A program made the translations under genes and the position numbers. DNA of 34,240 nucleotides from an uncultured Bacteroidales bacterium (GTDB lineage Bacteria > Bacteroidota > Bacteroidia > Bacteroidales > Muribaculaceae): the NCBI GenBank assembly GCA_902786725.1, contig CADADP010000034.1, positions 1-34,240 on the forward strand. Reading direction: 5' to 3'. Below the pieces are notes generated by a model, which had not been told where the DNA came from, searched no databases, and saw only the letters and a program-made list of their open reading frames with translations. Shown piece by piece: positions 1 through 9,091 of this stretch; the first letter of the stretch is position 1, and each line of letters begins with the position of its first letter.

Positions 1-429
1 GCCGTTGTCCGACTGAAGATATAGCTTGCCGGCACCGGTAAGCGTCAGGTTGCACCCATACATACCGATGGCGTTTTGGCTACCGGCTGTGGATATGAAC
101 TTAGTGACACCGCTGGCGATATTAATAGTCACCGTACCGCCACAAATCACCGAGCTGGCATCATTGGCCTTCAGCGAATTGGTTCCGGTCATGTTGATTG
201 TCAGATTAGTAACATCTTTGCAGTCAATGCCGTTATTACCGCTACCGGAGCGGTTGCATACCACGTTATTGATTGTCAGCACCTTGGTGCTGGCGTCATA
301 TCTCACGGTGCCCCCACCGGTGGAGAATGATGTCGTGCCTGTGATTTTATTGCCATTCACCCAAATGGTCTCGGCCGAAGTGGCCACTACGGTGAGCAAT
401 GCAATGCCCAGTACTATAAACTTATTCAT
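1..429 (-). CDS. Secreted beta-rich protein, N-terminal part (cut by window edge)
   Basis: The reading frame is open from an ATG at 429 to the left edge, giving 143 residues with the C-terminus missing. The first 19 residues (MNKFIVLGIALLTVVATSA) are a classical signal peptide. The rest is rich in Thr, Asn, Gly and Val, with a pattern of 'WVNGNKIT', then 'YDASTKVLTINNV', then 'NLTINMTG'. The same order occurs in each module of the large dockerin protein at 3249-6260, so the two are probably paralogues built from the same repeated beta unit. I do not recognise an enzymatic motif. The likely place of action is the cell surface or outside the cell. A -7 promoter box lies at 479-486. The family name and ligand are unknown to me. 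Confidence 0.75.
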   Translation of the reverse strand, partial: MNKFIVLGIALLTVVATSAETIWVNGNKITGTTSFSTGGGTVRYDASTKVLTINNVVCNRSGSGNNGIDCKDVTNLTINMTGTNSLKANDASSVICGGTVTINIASGVTKFISTAGSQNAIGMYGCNLTLTGAGKLYLQSDNG

Positions 430-478
430 AATCATTAAAATTTTGTTCTACAAAACGACTCTATGTCTCTTTCACTTA

Positions 479-486
479 CAAAATTA
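479..486 (-). promoter_or_regulatory. Bacteroidetes-type -7 box for the gene at 1-429
   Basis: On the minus strand the site reads TAATTTTG, matching the TAnnTTTG consensus of the Bacteroidetes primary sigma factor. It is 50 bp upstream of the ATG at 429. A TTTG lies 24 bp further upstream (511-514), slightly beyond usual spacing, so the -33 element is uncertain. Confidence 0.45.
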
Positions 487-620
487 AGAAAAAAAATTAA
501 AAAAAATAAACAAATTTTATCATAATTAACTGTAATTAACCGAATTCACCATAAAACGGATGGAAAACGGATGGATATGCCAGGAATGAGGAACATTTAG
601 GAACTTTAGCCCTTTGTAAA

Positions 621-660
621 TGAAAACATGCACTGTGGCTTACGTGGGCCATAGTGCATA
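621..660 (-). terminator. Terminator downstream of ackA
   Basis: An inverted repeat pairs ATGCACT-TGGC at 628-639 with GCCA-AGTGCAT at 648-659, with one internal mismatch and an 8-nt loop. Read on the minus strand it is followed by GTTTTC, a short U-run. It lies about 90 bp past the ackA stop. The rest of 430-751 shows only the -7 box at 479-486 and a short TTATG tandem run near 726-740. Confidence 0.6.
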
Positions 661-751
661 TTTCAGACCTTTTGGTCATTGTTTCAGAGTCTTAGATTAT
701 TGAGGTTACTTTTACTGTTTGGTTTATGTTATGTTATGTTGAGTTATCTTA

Positions 752-1960
752 TTATGGTTCGCGGCCTTCGACTATCGCCTCGGTGTCGTGAGCAATCATG
801 TATTCCTCATCGGTGGGGATAACCACCACTTTCACCCGAGAGTTGGCGGTGCTGATGATTCCTTCGTCGCCGTTGTTGGCGTCGTTCACCTCGTCGTCAA
901 TCTCTACTCCCATAAAACCGAGGGTGCGGCAAATATTGGCGCGCACGTTGGCTTGGTGCTCTCCCACTCCACCGGTGAACACTATGATGTCAACACCGTT
1001 CATTTCGGCCGCGAAAGCGCCAATATATTTTGTTACGCGATGGGCATACATATCCAGTCCCAAGCGGGCACGGTCGTCACCTTCCTCAGACGCGGCATTC
1101 ACTTCGCGCATGTCCGACGAGATGCCTGTCAGTCCCGAGAGTCCGCTGAGTTTGTTCACGATTTCAAGCATTCCCTTAACGTTGAGGTGGTGCTTTTCCA
1201 TCAGATAGAGGATAGCTCCGGGGTCTAGGTCGCCGCAACGCGTTCCCATCATCAAGCCCTCGGTGGGCGTGAGTCCCATCGTGGTGTCGATGCTCTTGCC
1301 ATTCTGCACGGCTGTGATGCTACCGCCGTTGCCTATGTGGCAGCAAATCACTTTCTGCTGCTCGTAGTCCACGCCCAAGAAGTCGCACACACGCTTCGAC
1401 ACGTATCGGTGACTGGTTCCGTGGAAACCGTAACGACGCACGTGGTCGATAATGTAGTACTTATAGGGCAAAGCATACATATAGGCCTTGGGAGGCATTG
1501 TCTGGTGGAAAGCAGTGTCGAACACCGCCACTTGCGGCACATCGGGCAAGATTTCGGTAATAGCCTCTATTCCGGCCATGTTCACGGGGTTGTGAAGCGG
1601 TGCTATGCTGTAGCAGTCCTTAATCATCGCAATCACCTCATCGTTGATGAGTACCGACTTATTAAACTTTTCACCTCCGTGCACCACACGGTGCCCCACG
1701 GCATCGATTTCCTCAAAGTTGCTGATGCAACCGAACTCACGGCTGGTGAGATTGTTAAGAATGGCCTTTATGGCACCGCTATGGTCGCTGATATCAAGGT
1801 CCATCTGGTGCTTCTTGCCATCTTGCGTTTTAAACTTGATAAAAGCGTCGGGCAGACCTATTTTTTCGATTCCGCCCTCGGCAAGCACCTTGTTGGCTTT
1901 AATCTCGATTAACTTATACTTCACGGAACTACTTCCGCAATTCAGCACTAATATGTTCAT
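752..1960 (-). CDS. ackA: Acetate kinase
   Basis: Acetate kinase (402 aa, normal length) converts acetyl phosphate and ADP to acetate and ATP in the cytoplasm, the second step of the Pta-AckA overflow and fermentation pathway. The ASKHA-fold signatures are all present: N-terminal NCGSSSVKYKL, HGGEKF, FDTAFHQTMP, GFHGTSHRYV, the phosphate loop HIGNGGSITA, DTTMGLTPTEGLMMGTR and the C-terminal FTGGVGEH. The ATG at 1960 places the phosphate-binding NCGSSS motif directly at the N-terminus, as expected for the family. It lies 58 bp downstream of pta on the same strand, so the two probably form an operon from the promoter near 3099, ending at the hairpin at 628-659. Nothing looks truncated or altered. 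Confidence 0.97.
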   Translation of the reverse strand: MNILVLNCGSSSVKYKLIEIKANKVLAEGGIEKIGLPDAFIKFKTQDGKKHQMDLDISDHSGAIKAILNNLTSREFGCISNFEEIDAVGHRVVHGGEKFNKSVLINDEVIAMIKDCYSIAPLHNPVNMAGIEAITEILPDVPQVAVFDTAFHQTMPPKAYMYALPYKYYIIDHVRRYGFHGTSHRYVSKRVCDFLGVDYEQQKVICCHIGNGGSITAVQNGKSIDTTMGLTPTEGLMMGTRCGDLDPGAILYLMEKHHLNVKGMLEIVNKLSGLSGLTGISSDMREVNAASEEGDDRARLGLDMYAHRVTKYIGAFAAEMNGVDIIVFTGGVGEHQANVRANICRTLGFMGVEIDDEVNDANNGDEGIISTANSRVKVVVIPTDEEYMIAHDTEAIVEGREP

Positions 1961-2018
1961 AACTTGGTTTTGTGAATATATTGATTTGAATATTAATTAT
2001 TTCATTATACGTGTGATG

Positions 2019-3035
2019 CTACTGCTTGCCGCTGTTGATTGCCTGATTGCAGGTTATGAGCATTGTTTTGTAAATGTCATCTGGCGAGCATCCGCGCGAG
2101 AGGTCGTTGACCGGAGCCGCCAATCCTTGCAGAATAGGTCCCACGGCCGTGGCACCGGCGAGACGTTGCACCAGTTTGTAAGCAATGTTTCCTGTGCCCA
2201 AGTCGGGGAACACAAGCACGTTGGCTTTGCCGGCCACTTGGCTTTGTGGCGCTTTGAGCGCGGCCACGACGGGCACAATGGCCGCATCGGCCTGCAGCTC
2301 ACCATCAATTTCCAGTTCGGGTTGCAATTCATGCGCCAGCGCGGTGGCCTCAACCACCTTGTTTACGTTGTCATGAGAGGCGCTGCCTTTAGTGGAGAAG
2401 CTCAACATAGCCACACGAGGCTCGATTCCGGCCAGGTTTCGCGCAGTCTTGGCGGTAAGCACGGCAATCTGCGCCAGTTCCTCAGCTGTAGGAGCCGGTA
2501 TAACGGCACAGTCGGCAAACACCATGATTCCACGCTCGCCATAGGGCGAGCCCTCGGGCAACAGCATTATAAACGCTCCTGACACAGCCTTTACGCCCGG
2601 AGCCGTTTTCAGCACTTGGAAAGCCGCACGAAGCACGTTCCCTGTTGAGTTCATCGCGCCGGCCACTTGTCCGTCGGCCTCGCCACGCTTAATCATGAGG
2701 CAACCCAGATAGAGAGGGTCGGCGGCTTTTTTGCGCGCTTCTTCCATGGTTATGCCTTTATTTTTTCTCAGTTCGAAAAACAAATTGGCATACGGCTCAA
2801 TGGTTTCGGCATCGCTATTATCGACAAAACGAGCACGCTCTATGCCGGTTAACGACAATTCGCGTGCTTTGTTCAATATCAGTTCTTTGTTGCCTATTAG
2901 GATTATATCAGCCACACCGTCGGCAATAACGCGGCTGGCAGCTGTGAGAGTACGCGGCTCAAGGCTTTCGGGCAGGATAATGCGTTGCCGGCAAGCGATG
3001 GCACTACGTTTAAGTGCTTCGAAAAGTGGTTCCAT
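2019..3035 (-). CDS. pta: Phosphate acetyltransferase
   Basis: Phosphotransacetylase (338 aa) interconverts acetyl-CoA plus phosphate and acetyl phosphate plus CoA. It is the short form, made only of the catalytic PTA_PTB domain, without the N-terminal regulatory domains of the E. coli enzyme. Family features visible are [13 protein letters not shown] near the N-terminus, [21 protein letters not shown] around residue 106-126, and the C-terminal [17 protein letters not shown] and [17 protein letters not shown] segments. It is the first gene of a two-gene unit with ackA. The promoter region contains a 7-bp palindrome that overlaps the -7 box at 3099-3106, which could be an operator. Confidence 0.96.
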   Translation of the reverse strand: MEPLFEALKRSAIACRQRIILPESLEPRTLTAASRVIADGVADIILIGNKELILNKARELSLTGIERARFVDNSDAETIEPYANLFFELRKNKGITMEEARKKAADPLYLGCLMIKRGEADGQVAGAMNSTGNVLRAAFQVLKTAPGVKAVSGAFIMLLPEGSPYGERGIMVFADCAVIPAPTAEELAQIAVLTAKTARNLAGIEPRVAMLSFSTKGSASHDNVNKVVEATALAHELQPELEIDGELQADAAIVPVVAALKAPQSQVAGKANVLVFPDLGTGNIAYKLVQRLAGATAVGPILQGLAAPVNDLSRGCSPDDIYKTMLITCNQAINSGKQ

Positions 3036-3092
3036 TAATTCACTATGTCAAGTTAATCAATTAAGATTTTGTAAAGGTAAGAATTATTCTTC

Positions 3093-3114
3093 AATCTGCA
3101 AAATTACGCAGATT
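3093..3114 (-). promoter_or_regulatory. -7 box of pta inside a perfect 7-bp palindrome
   Basis: On the minus strand 3106-3099 reads TAATTTTG, a TAnnTTTG -7 box about 64 bp before the pta ATG. It is enclosed by AATCTGC (3093-3099) and GCAGATT (3108-3114), a perfect inverted repeat with an 8-bp spacer. A dyad laid over the -7 element is a typical repressor operator position, but no regulator is identified here. No clear -33 TTG is seen at standard spacing. Confidence 0.45.
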
Positions 3115-3170
3115 TTTTGAGATTATAACATTTTGGGCGTTTAAATTTCCAAAAACTTGCGTTTGTAAGG

Positions 3171-3221
3171 TAGCGAAGAGTTATAACGATGGCGATTCCG
3201 CCGTGGAACCGCCCCTCGCTA
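3171..3221. repeat. Nested inverted repeat between the dockerin gene and pta
   Basis: An outer pairing of TAGCGA (3171-3176) with TCGCTA (3216-3221) encloses an inner hairpin of GGCGATTCC (3191-3199) and GGAACCGCC (3205-3213), which pairs at 8 of 9 positions with a 5-nt loop. No U-run follows on either strand, so it is not a textbook terminator. It is transcribed as the 3' end of the dockerin gene mRNA or lies in the pta upstream region. Confidence 0.5.
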
Positions 3222-3248
3222 TATTGAAGTCAAAAATTCGGGCGTGTG

Positions 3249-6200
3249 TTAGTTGCCCAGCACGCGATTGGCCAGTTGCACCACGTCGGTGACGTCAATT
3301 TCATTGTCACCGGTAATGTCGGCATTGACCTGATTAAACGCCGGCGGAGTTTCGCCCATCACATGGTTAGCTATTGCCACCACATCGGTAATGTCCACAT
3401 TGCCGTCGCCGTTCACGTCGCCCAGAATCGCTGTCTTTACGACATTTACTTGGTGGCAAACCATGTCATAGATAGTAAGGAAGGTAAACTGTTCGGCACT
3501 GTAAGTTAGAGCATAGTCCATGTAATCGGGAGTATCGGCATTTACTCCTAATGGAAGAGCGACACATCCGGTTAGAGACACGTCTTTGAAGCCTTGCACA
3601 GCACCATGTTCTGATTGAGCGTCATTCACTATGAGCACGTTGGAGTTCTTAAACACTACATGGCTATCGAGGGCGGAATTTGGTTGATAAATACCACCTG
3701 AAAGGTAAACTTCGCTGCAGTTATCGAACGTCACATTATTATCGCCATAGATGTAAATCGCCTTTTGCGATGAATATTGGGATTCGCCATTGAGGAGCAA
3801 ATAGCCCGAGCCGGTTATGCGAATAGGGCCAAATGCCTTGATTGGATAGTAGAGTTCGCTCAAGGGAGCGCAGATATTGCAATACCCATTGAAGTGAATA
3901 GTCAACTCGCGGGTTCCACTATAGGTTATTCCATCGCTCCGAGTTCCACTGGGAACTGTTATAGTCGCCCTATCCAAAGTTAGGGTATAAGTTTGGGGAT
4001 CGAATGTGACACTACCGCTTTCCAGAATATAGTCCAGCACACCGGGTATGTCGTTGTAATTCAGACTCGTAATCTCTTTGTTCGCTATCCACAAATAGCT
4101 TTCGACCGGGCTGATGACCAGAGGGTTATCCTTAGATACCGCGACAGCACTACCATCGCTGTTTCGAAGCGTAAGTGAATTAGTGTCGTAATAAGCCCCG
4201 GCCGGAGATGTTATAGCGGCATTCTTAAGATAGAGGTCGCTAAACCCTGATATTAGAGTACTGTAATTGTTGCTACCGGTTATCGAGACAGCAGCCCTAT
4301 CGATTTCTAATATAGGCGGAGTAGCGGTAGAGGTCGCAGGACCAATGACGAATCCGCGGCCTCTTTCTCCCGCGAGATTTATATTGATGGGCAGCTTATC
4401 AATTCCCATATAGTTAATTTTATGATCCAGTGGGTCTTCTCCCAAGTTAGCTCCCATCATAATAGCTGTACTGTTGATACAGTCGATGGTCAGATTTCCA
4501 CCACCAACACCTTTCGAGAGCATAACGTAACCCACCTGAGGAGCGACTTTAATTGCCGCATTTAATCCTGAACCGTAGCCATCGATGGTTAACTTGTTAT
4601 TCCCTGAGAATTCAATGTCTATGTTCTTTCTTAATGATTCATCTTCGCTTCTACTAATACTGATTATAGCACTTGAAGAACCGTTAGAAGTGTCGAGAGA
4701 AATGTCGGCATTCTGAAACCACAATTCATATTTATCCCCCACGAAAAGAGTCACCTTGCCGCTATTCAGGCCCGGAAACTTGACATCATCCTTATTAGCG
4801 CTGTTGATTGAGACTCCATTAATGCTAATGGGATATACAGTAACATCGGGAACAATATTCACTTGTGCCAATATGGAACCTGTGGAGCTAAGGAAACTAC
4901 CATTGGAGAAAGTTACCGATTCGGGCGAGAACTTGCAGCTTGAAGGACTATAATAGCGGAAACCGGTGATTCCACAGGTGTTTTCGCCGGAGGATATCGC
5001 AGTAACAGTGGCAGCGTTCACGCTCAGCGTTCCGAATGAACCGCTACTGTAAATACCTCTGCCACCTGAGCTACCCTCGGCACGCACTGTGGTTTGGTCA
5101 ATTTTCAGTGTATTCATATCGCCACGCATATTGATGCCTGAGCCCTTGTGGCTATAGAAACTGACGCTGCTTGTGCCGGTGATGGTGACGTTGCCATCTG
5201 CCGCAAAAGCATCGCCACCGTAACTACTGCCGTTACGTATTGAATTAGCTTTGCTTCCAGCCAAATTAATAGTAAATGTTCCGGATGCCCGGCCGTATTT
5301 GGATTCAATCATCGGCACACCGGCCTTACCACCATGGAGTGTGACGCCATTCATTGTAAGGGTCCTTGATTTCGGGTCGAAACTCATGGTGCCATCGTTC
5401 AGAATGTCATCTTTGTTGAACTCGGTGACTCGCCCACCGTTGATATATAGAGGATAGGCTTCAATGGGAACCACTTCCACGGGGCCATAATAATAGCCGT
5501 TGTAGAGTTTGTCGTAATCAGCGCTACCTTCCGGGACGGCGATACGTAACGGATTGCTGGAAGTGCCTAAGACAGTGGCAAAGTAACCCTTCTCGGGCGT
5601 GGAGAAGTAGCAGTCTTGGAATAGGTAATCATTCACATCGTCACCTATAAAAGTGTATCCAGGGATAGCACCTGATGATGCAGAATTGTGCAAAATGAGA
5701 TGTGATCGCTCAATTACACACCCACGAGTGCCGGCTTGCAAACAATAATAAGCATCAATATCAAGTTTGCAATTACGGATTGCCGCCTCTGTTCCTCGGC
5801 CATGCGCCATCTGAATGCCGTATCTATAATAAGCTCTGCTGGGGTTTACCACCTCCAATGAATTTGCTTCCACGTCTTCACCTCCACCATAAATAGTGTA
5901 ACGAGAAACATCCATGACATTGCCCGCAGAGACCAATATCCCCGTAAAACTAGAGTTGGAGATTTGGGGCGCAATTATTTTATTCTTTCCTATCAGGCGA
6001 ATATTAAAATCCTTATAGTCCCAACAAAAAATGCCATATTGATTAGTGTTGACCGTATGATAACCGGTAATAGTGGCATTGTCGAGGGTCAGGGTCAAGA
6101 CGCCATCAATATAACTGGCGAAAACCCTACCTTGAATTCCGGGGCCGGTTATAAGAGAGCCATCTGTGGCTGTCACTTTTACATCCGCGACATAGAGCGA

Positions 6201-6260
6201 CTGAGAGTTCGCGCCAAAAAAAATCAAGCAAAATGCCAGAGCAGAAAACAGTTTTTTCAT
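3249..6260 (-). CDS. Large secreted multi-module beta protein with C-terminal dockerin
   Basis: About 1003 aa from the chosen start MKKLFSALAFCLIFFGANSQS, a clear signal peptide; an ATG two codons earlier and one at 6314 are possible but would precede the signal sequence with extra residues. After the signal the protein holds about four related modules beginning near residues 22, 270, 476 and 722. Each has an 'L/I-x-I-N-G' strand, a 'SFDPKSRTLTMNGVTL' type motif and many short beta runs that suggest a solenoid. Residues about 944-1003 form a type I dockerin with two calcium loops: GDVNGDGNVDITDVV and ADITGDNEIDVTDVV. Dockerins bind cohesins in cellulosome-like assemblies, but no cohesin or glycosidase is visible nearby, so the partner is unknown. 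It probably acts at the cell surface. Its promoter is at 6352-6381. It resembles the truncated protein at 1-429. Confidence 0.85.
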   Translation of the reverse strand: MKKLFSALAFCLIFFGANSQSLYVADVKVTATDGSLITGPGIQGRVFASYIDGVLTLTLDNATITGYHTVNTNQYGIFCWDYKDFNIRLIGKNKIIAPQISNSSFTGILVSAGNVMDVSRYTIYGGGEDVEANSLEVVNPSRAYYRYGIQMAHGRGTEAAIRNCKLDIDAYYCLQAGTRGCVIERSHLILHNSASSGAIPGYTFIGDDVNDYLFQDCYFSTPEKGYFATVLGTSSNPLRIAVPEGSADYDKLYNGYYYGPVEVVPIEAYPLYINGGRVTEFNKDDILNDGTMSFDPKSRTLTMNGVTLHGGKAGVPMIESKYGRASGTFTINLAGSKANSIRNGSSYGGDAFAADGNVTITGTSSVSFYSHKGSGINMRGDMNTLKIDQTTVRAEGSSGGRGIYSSGSFGTLSVNAATVTAISSGENTCGITGFRYYSPSSCKFSPESVTFSNGSFLSSTGSILAQVNIVPDVTVYPISINGVSINSANKDDVKFPGLNSGKVTLFVGDKYELWFQNADISLDTSNGSSSAIISISRSEDESLRKNIDIEFSGNNKLTIDGYGSGLNAAIKVAPQVGYVMLSKGVGGGNLTIDCINSTAIMMGANLGEDPLDHKINYMGIDKLPININLAGERGRGFVIGPATSTATPPILEIDRAAVSITGSNNYSTLISGFSDLYLKNAAITSPAGAYYDTNSLTLRNSDGSAVAVSKDNPLVISPVESYLWIANKEITSLNYNDIPGVLDYILESGSVTFDPQTYTLTLDRATITVPSGTRSDGITYSGTRELTIHFNGYCNICAPLSELYYPIKAFGPIRITGSGYLLLNGESQYSSQKAIYIYGDNNVTFDNCSEVYLSGGIYQPNSALDSHVVFKNSNVLIVNDAQSEHGAVQGFKDVSLTGCVALPLGVNADTPDYMDYALTYSAEQFTFLTIYDMVCHQVNVVKTAILGDVNGDGNVDITDVVAIANHVMGETPPAFNQVNADITGDNEIDVTDVVQLANRVLGN

Positions 6261-6351
6261 ATTCATGCAGGTTATTTTGTTAATATTATTTGCGGTTTTT
6301 GGGGGGATGACCAAGTTTCTGTCGATAACAGATTTTGTTCACATATTTTTG

Positions 6352-6381
6352 CAAATTTACAATTTTATACGCAATCCACAA
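6352..6381 (-). promoter_or_regulatory. Full Bacteroidetes-type promoter of the dockerin gene
   Basis: On the minus strand TTG (6381-6379) is followed after 19 bp by TAAATTTG (6359-6352). Both boxes and the spacing match the Bacteroidetes consensus. Transcription would start near 6346, giving a leader of roughly 85 nt before the ATG at 6260. Confidence 0.7.
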
Positions 6382-6456
6382 AAATTACCCCCATTTTAAC
6401 GTTCATTAACAAACACAACAACCAATTAAGACACTGATGAGAAAAGTGGCGCTTTT

Positions 6457-6488
6457 TTTGGTGGGGATGAGCGAAATTGTTACTTTTG
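6457..6488 (+). promoter_or_regulatory. Full Bacteroidetes-type promoter of the SH3-like gene
   Basis: TTTG at 6457-6460 is followed after 20 bp by TACTTTTG at 6481-6488, a close match to TTTG-N19/20-TAnnTTTG. The leader to the ATG at 6536 would be about 40 nt. This promoter is divergent from that of the dockerin gene, about 75 bp away. Confidence 0.7.
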
Positions 6489-6535
6489 GGAATAATTTAC
6501 ATTCAATTTTAATCTACGAGTAAAACCATAGAGTT

Positions 6536-7039
6536 ATGAGAACAAGAAGAACTTTGATGGCCACAGTGGCACTGCTGATGAAGCTGAGCGGTAGATGCGA
6601 CTGGGTACTGGACACGTTTGTGAGCGACGCGAGCCGCAGCGCGACTAATATCCGGAACGCACCTCGCGGCAAGGTTATAAAGAAACTGGACCAAGGATAC
6701 AATTACTGCGTGCGTGTGACCGACGTTAAAAACGGCTGGTGGAGGGTGCTGAGTGTGGAAAATGCCGAAGAAGCGAAAGAAGTGGAGATACCAGAGGAGA
6801 GTTACATTCACTACACTGTACTTGGCTTGGAAACAAGAAATTATGGAGGCACAGAGATGGTGTTTCACCAGTACCCGAACGACGCGTCGCGAATAGTGTA
6901 TAGGTTCACCGAGGAGTTACTGGTGAGGCCGCTGGACATGGTGGATGGCTGGATAGAGGTGGAGACTGCCGACAAGAAGCATCGGGGCTGGATTGGGATA
7001 GAATACTTGTGCTCCAATCCACTGACCACATGCCCATAA
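6536..7039 (+). CDS. SH3-like domain protein
   Basis: A 167-aa protein. The N-terminus MRTRRTLMATVALLMKL could be a weak signal sequence, though it lacks a clear cleavage site. Residues about 35-75 (TNIRNAPRGKVI followed by GWWRVLS) look like a bacterial SH3 (SH3b) domain. A second SH3-like unit covers about 120-160, with GWIEVETADKKHRGWIG and the tail YLCSNPLTTC. SH3b domains usually bind cell-wall peptides or mediate protein contacts in the envelope, but no catalytic domain is attached here. It has its own promoter at 6457-6488 and precedes the permease gene by 94 bp, where a separate -7 box is seen. The specific role is unknown. Confidence 0.75.
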   Translation: MRTRRTLMATVALLMKLSGRCDWVLDTFVSDASRSATNIRNAPRGKVIKKLDQGYNYCVRVTDVKNGWWRVLSVENAEEAKEVEIPEESYIHYTVLGLETRNYGGTEMVFHQYPNDASRIVYRFTEELLVRPLDMVDGWIEVETADKKHRGWIGIEYLCSNPLTTCP

Positions 7040-7095
7040 AAACAGCCATGAGCAATTAAGGACGTGAAATTGGCCGATAATTCAAGATAAATCAC

Positions 7096-7103
7096 TAAAT
7101 TTG
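7096..7103 (+). promoter_or_regulatory. -7 box upstream of the LptF/LptG permease
   Basis: TAAATTTG lies 30 bp before the ATG at 7134. A TTG at 7070-7072 is 23 bp upstream, a little more than the usual 19-20, so the -33 element is less certain. It would drive the permease, ribBA and possibly the Sua5-type gene. Confidence 0.5.
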
Positions 7104-7133
7104 CACCTTAAAAATTAGCACAACATTGGGACA

Positions 7134-9077
7134 ATGATACGTATAAAGAAGTTATATAAGTTTATGCTGCAGACATTTTTGCCTCAGTTCCTTATGACTT
7201 TCTTTATCTGTATGTTTATCCTGATGATGCAGTTCTTGTGGAAGTATATTGAGGACTTGGTGGGCAAAGGGCTGAGCATGGACGTGCTGGGCGAGTTGTT
7301 TTTTTACGCGTCGCTGACGATGGTACCACTGGCCCTGCCGCTTGCCATCTTGCTTGCTTCGCTGATGACATTCGGCAATCTGGGCGAGCACTTTGAACTG
7401 ACGGCGATGAAATCGTCGGGCGTGTCGCTGATGACAGTGATGAAGCCTATAGCGGTGATTATAGTGCTGATAGCGATAGGCGCATTCTTTTTCCAGAACG
7501 ACGTGTTGCCACAGTCGAACGTGAAGATGTGGACCCTGCTGTTCTCGGCTCGCCAGAAGTCGCCCACTCTCGACATTCCAGAGGGTGCGATCTACAGTCA
7601 GATACCGGGCTACAACATTCTGGTGAAACACAAGGACGCCGAGCGTGACATGATGTATGACATGCTCATCTACGACGTGAGCAAAATAAGCGGATATCCG
7701 CGAGTGGTGACAGCCGACTCGGGCCGATTGAGTTTCACTGAGGACAAGTTGCATCTGGTGCTGGACCTGCATCACGGCGAGTGGTATGAAGACATGGTGC
7801 AGAGCGGTGCAAACAAGCTGGGTTCGGACTTGTACCGGCGCGAGACATTCCGTGCCAAACAGATACTGATACCCTACGACGCCACATTCAACCGGATGGA
7901 CGATGAGACCATGCGCCAGCAGTATGTGGGGAAGAACATTACCGAGTTGAGGCAGACCATAGACTCAGTGCAAAGCAGGGTGGACTCGACGGGGCAGATA
8001 ATAGCGGCCGACCTGCGCCAGTTGTCGGTGGTGGGCACCCCTACCCGCACCTATGTGTATGACAAGAAAGGGCGACACAGCGTGCTGACAAAAGAAGTGC
8101 TGATGAATAAGCCGATAGACTTGAACGCAAAGTTGGGAGAGCTGACTGCGACGGCGCGGTTCCAAGTGGTGGACAAGGCCTTGGCCAAGGCACTGAGCGC
8201 ACGGCAGGAGTGCGAATTCAGAGGCTACATGATTAACGATGACCTGATGGTGATACGTCGCCACCAGATAGAGATGCAGAAGAAATTCACACTGTCGCTG
8301 GCTTGCCTGATATTCTTCTTTATCGGGGCTCCGCTGGGAGCGATAATCCGCAAAGGCGGACTGGGCACTCCGATAGTGATTTCGGTGCTACTGTTCATTG
8401 TGTATTACGTGATAGACACGATGGGTTATAAGTTGGCCCGAGACGGCCACTGGTGGGTGTGGCAAGGTATATGGCTGAGTTCAGCAGTGCTGTTGCCCCT
8501 CGGTTTATTCTTGACCCACAAGGCGGTGAACGACTCGGCAGTGTTTAACCCCGACGCATACCTGAACTTCTTCAGGCGGATAACCGGAATGCATCAAGTG
8601 CGAAAGTTGGAGGTAAAAGAAGTGATAATCAACGAAGTGGAACCCGCAGAGGCTATCGAGAAGTTGCAGGCTCTGAAGCAGAATTGCGAGCAATTTCTGG
8701 AGCGCTACAACGGTCGCCAGAGTTTTATAACCTACTGGACAGCAGGCTACGACAAGAAACTGCTGGGCGCGCTCCAGGCTCAGGTGGAAAGCGTGGTGGA
8801 ATATATGGGCAATTCACGCGAGAAGCTGGTGATAAACAAGACAATGGATTTCCCCATTATAAGGCAACTGCTCAGCTACAAGCCCACAGGAAACAAGGCG
8901 CTTGGATACGCGCTGGCGGCACTGCTACCGCTGAGTCTGCCACTCTATCTGGTGGGGACAAGGCATCAGAAGAATTTGAAAAACGAGATAAAAATCACGG
9001 CACGAGTGTGTGACGAGTTGACAGAAATGATGAAAGACAGCTTGCCTGAAGCCGAGTCGCCGACAAAAACAGAATAA
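7134..9077 (+). CDS. LptF/LptG family permease (lipopolysaccharide export)
   Basis: A 647-aa inner-membrane protein of the YjgP/YjgQ (LptF/LptG) family. In the Lpt system these permeases work with the LptB ATPase to extract lipopolysaccharide from the inner membrane and pass it to LptC and LptA. Visible are an N-terminal membrane segment (FLMTFFICMFILMMQFLW, about 19-36), further hydrophobic helices at about 55-80 and 95-118, a long periplasmic middle region, and helices near 382-402, 410-432 and 445-467. A charged extension from about 480 to 647 carries one more hydrophobic segment at about 605-622. It is longer than proteobacterial LptF/G (about 360 aa), as in other Bacteroidetes. The ATG at 7134 fits with the -7 box. 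ribBA follows after 14 bp, suggesting co-transcription. I cannot say whether it is LptF or LptG. Confidence 0.88.
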   Translation: MIRIKKLYKFMLQTFLPQFLMTFFICMFILMMQFLWKYIEDLVGKGLSMDVLGELFFYASLTMVPLALPLAILLASLMTFGNLGEHFELTAMKSSGVSLMTVMKPIAVIIVLIAIGAFFFQNDVLPQSNVKMWTLLFSARQKSPTLDIPEGAIYSQIPGYNILVKHKDAERDMMYDMLIYDVSKISGYPRVVTADSGRLSFTEDKLHLVLDLHHGEWYEDMVQSGANKLGSDLYRRETFRAKQILIPYDATFNRMDDETMRQQYVGKNITELRQTIDSVQSRVDSTGQIIAADLRQLSVVGTPTRTYVYDKKGRHSVLTKEVLMNKPIDLNAKLGELTATARFQVVDKALAKALSARQECEFRGYMINDDLMVIRRHQIEMQKKFTLSLACLIFFFIGAPLGAIIRKGGLGTPIVISVLLFIVYYVIDTMGYKLARDGHWWVWQGIWLSSAVLLPLGLFLTHKAVNDSAVFNPDAYLNFFRRITGMHQVRKLEVKEVIINEVEPAEAIEKLQALKQNCEQFLERYNGRQSFITYWTAGYDKKLLGALQAQVESVVEYMGNSREKLVINKTMDFPIIRQLLSYKPTGNKALGYALAALLPLSLPLYLVGTRHQKNLKNEIKITARVCDELTEMMKDSLPEAESPTKTE

Positions 9078-9091
9078 CGAACTGAGCAAAA

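Noticed and set aside
1337-1912. 191-aa open frame on the plus strand opposite ackA
   Set aside because: It is a mirror of the conserved acetate kinase coding sequence, His- and Val-rich, with no recognisable domain.
9078-9091. FMN riboswitch before ribBA
   Set aside because: Only 14 bp separate the permease stop from the ribBA start, far too short for the aptamer.
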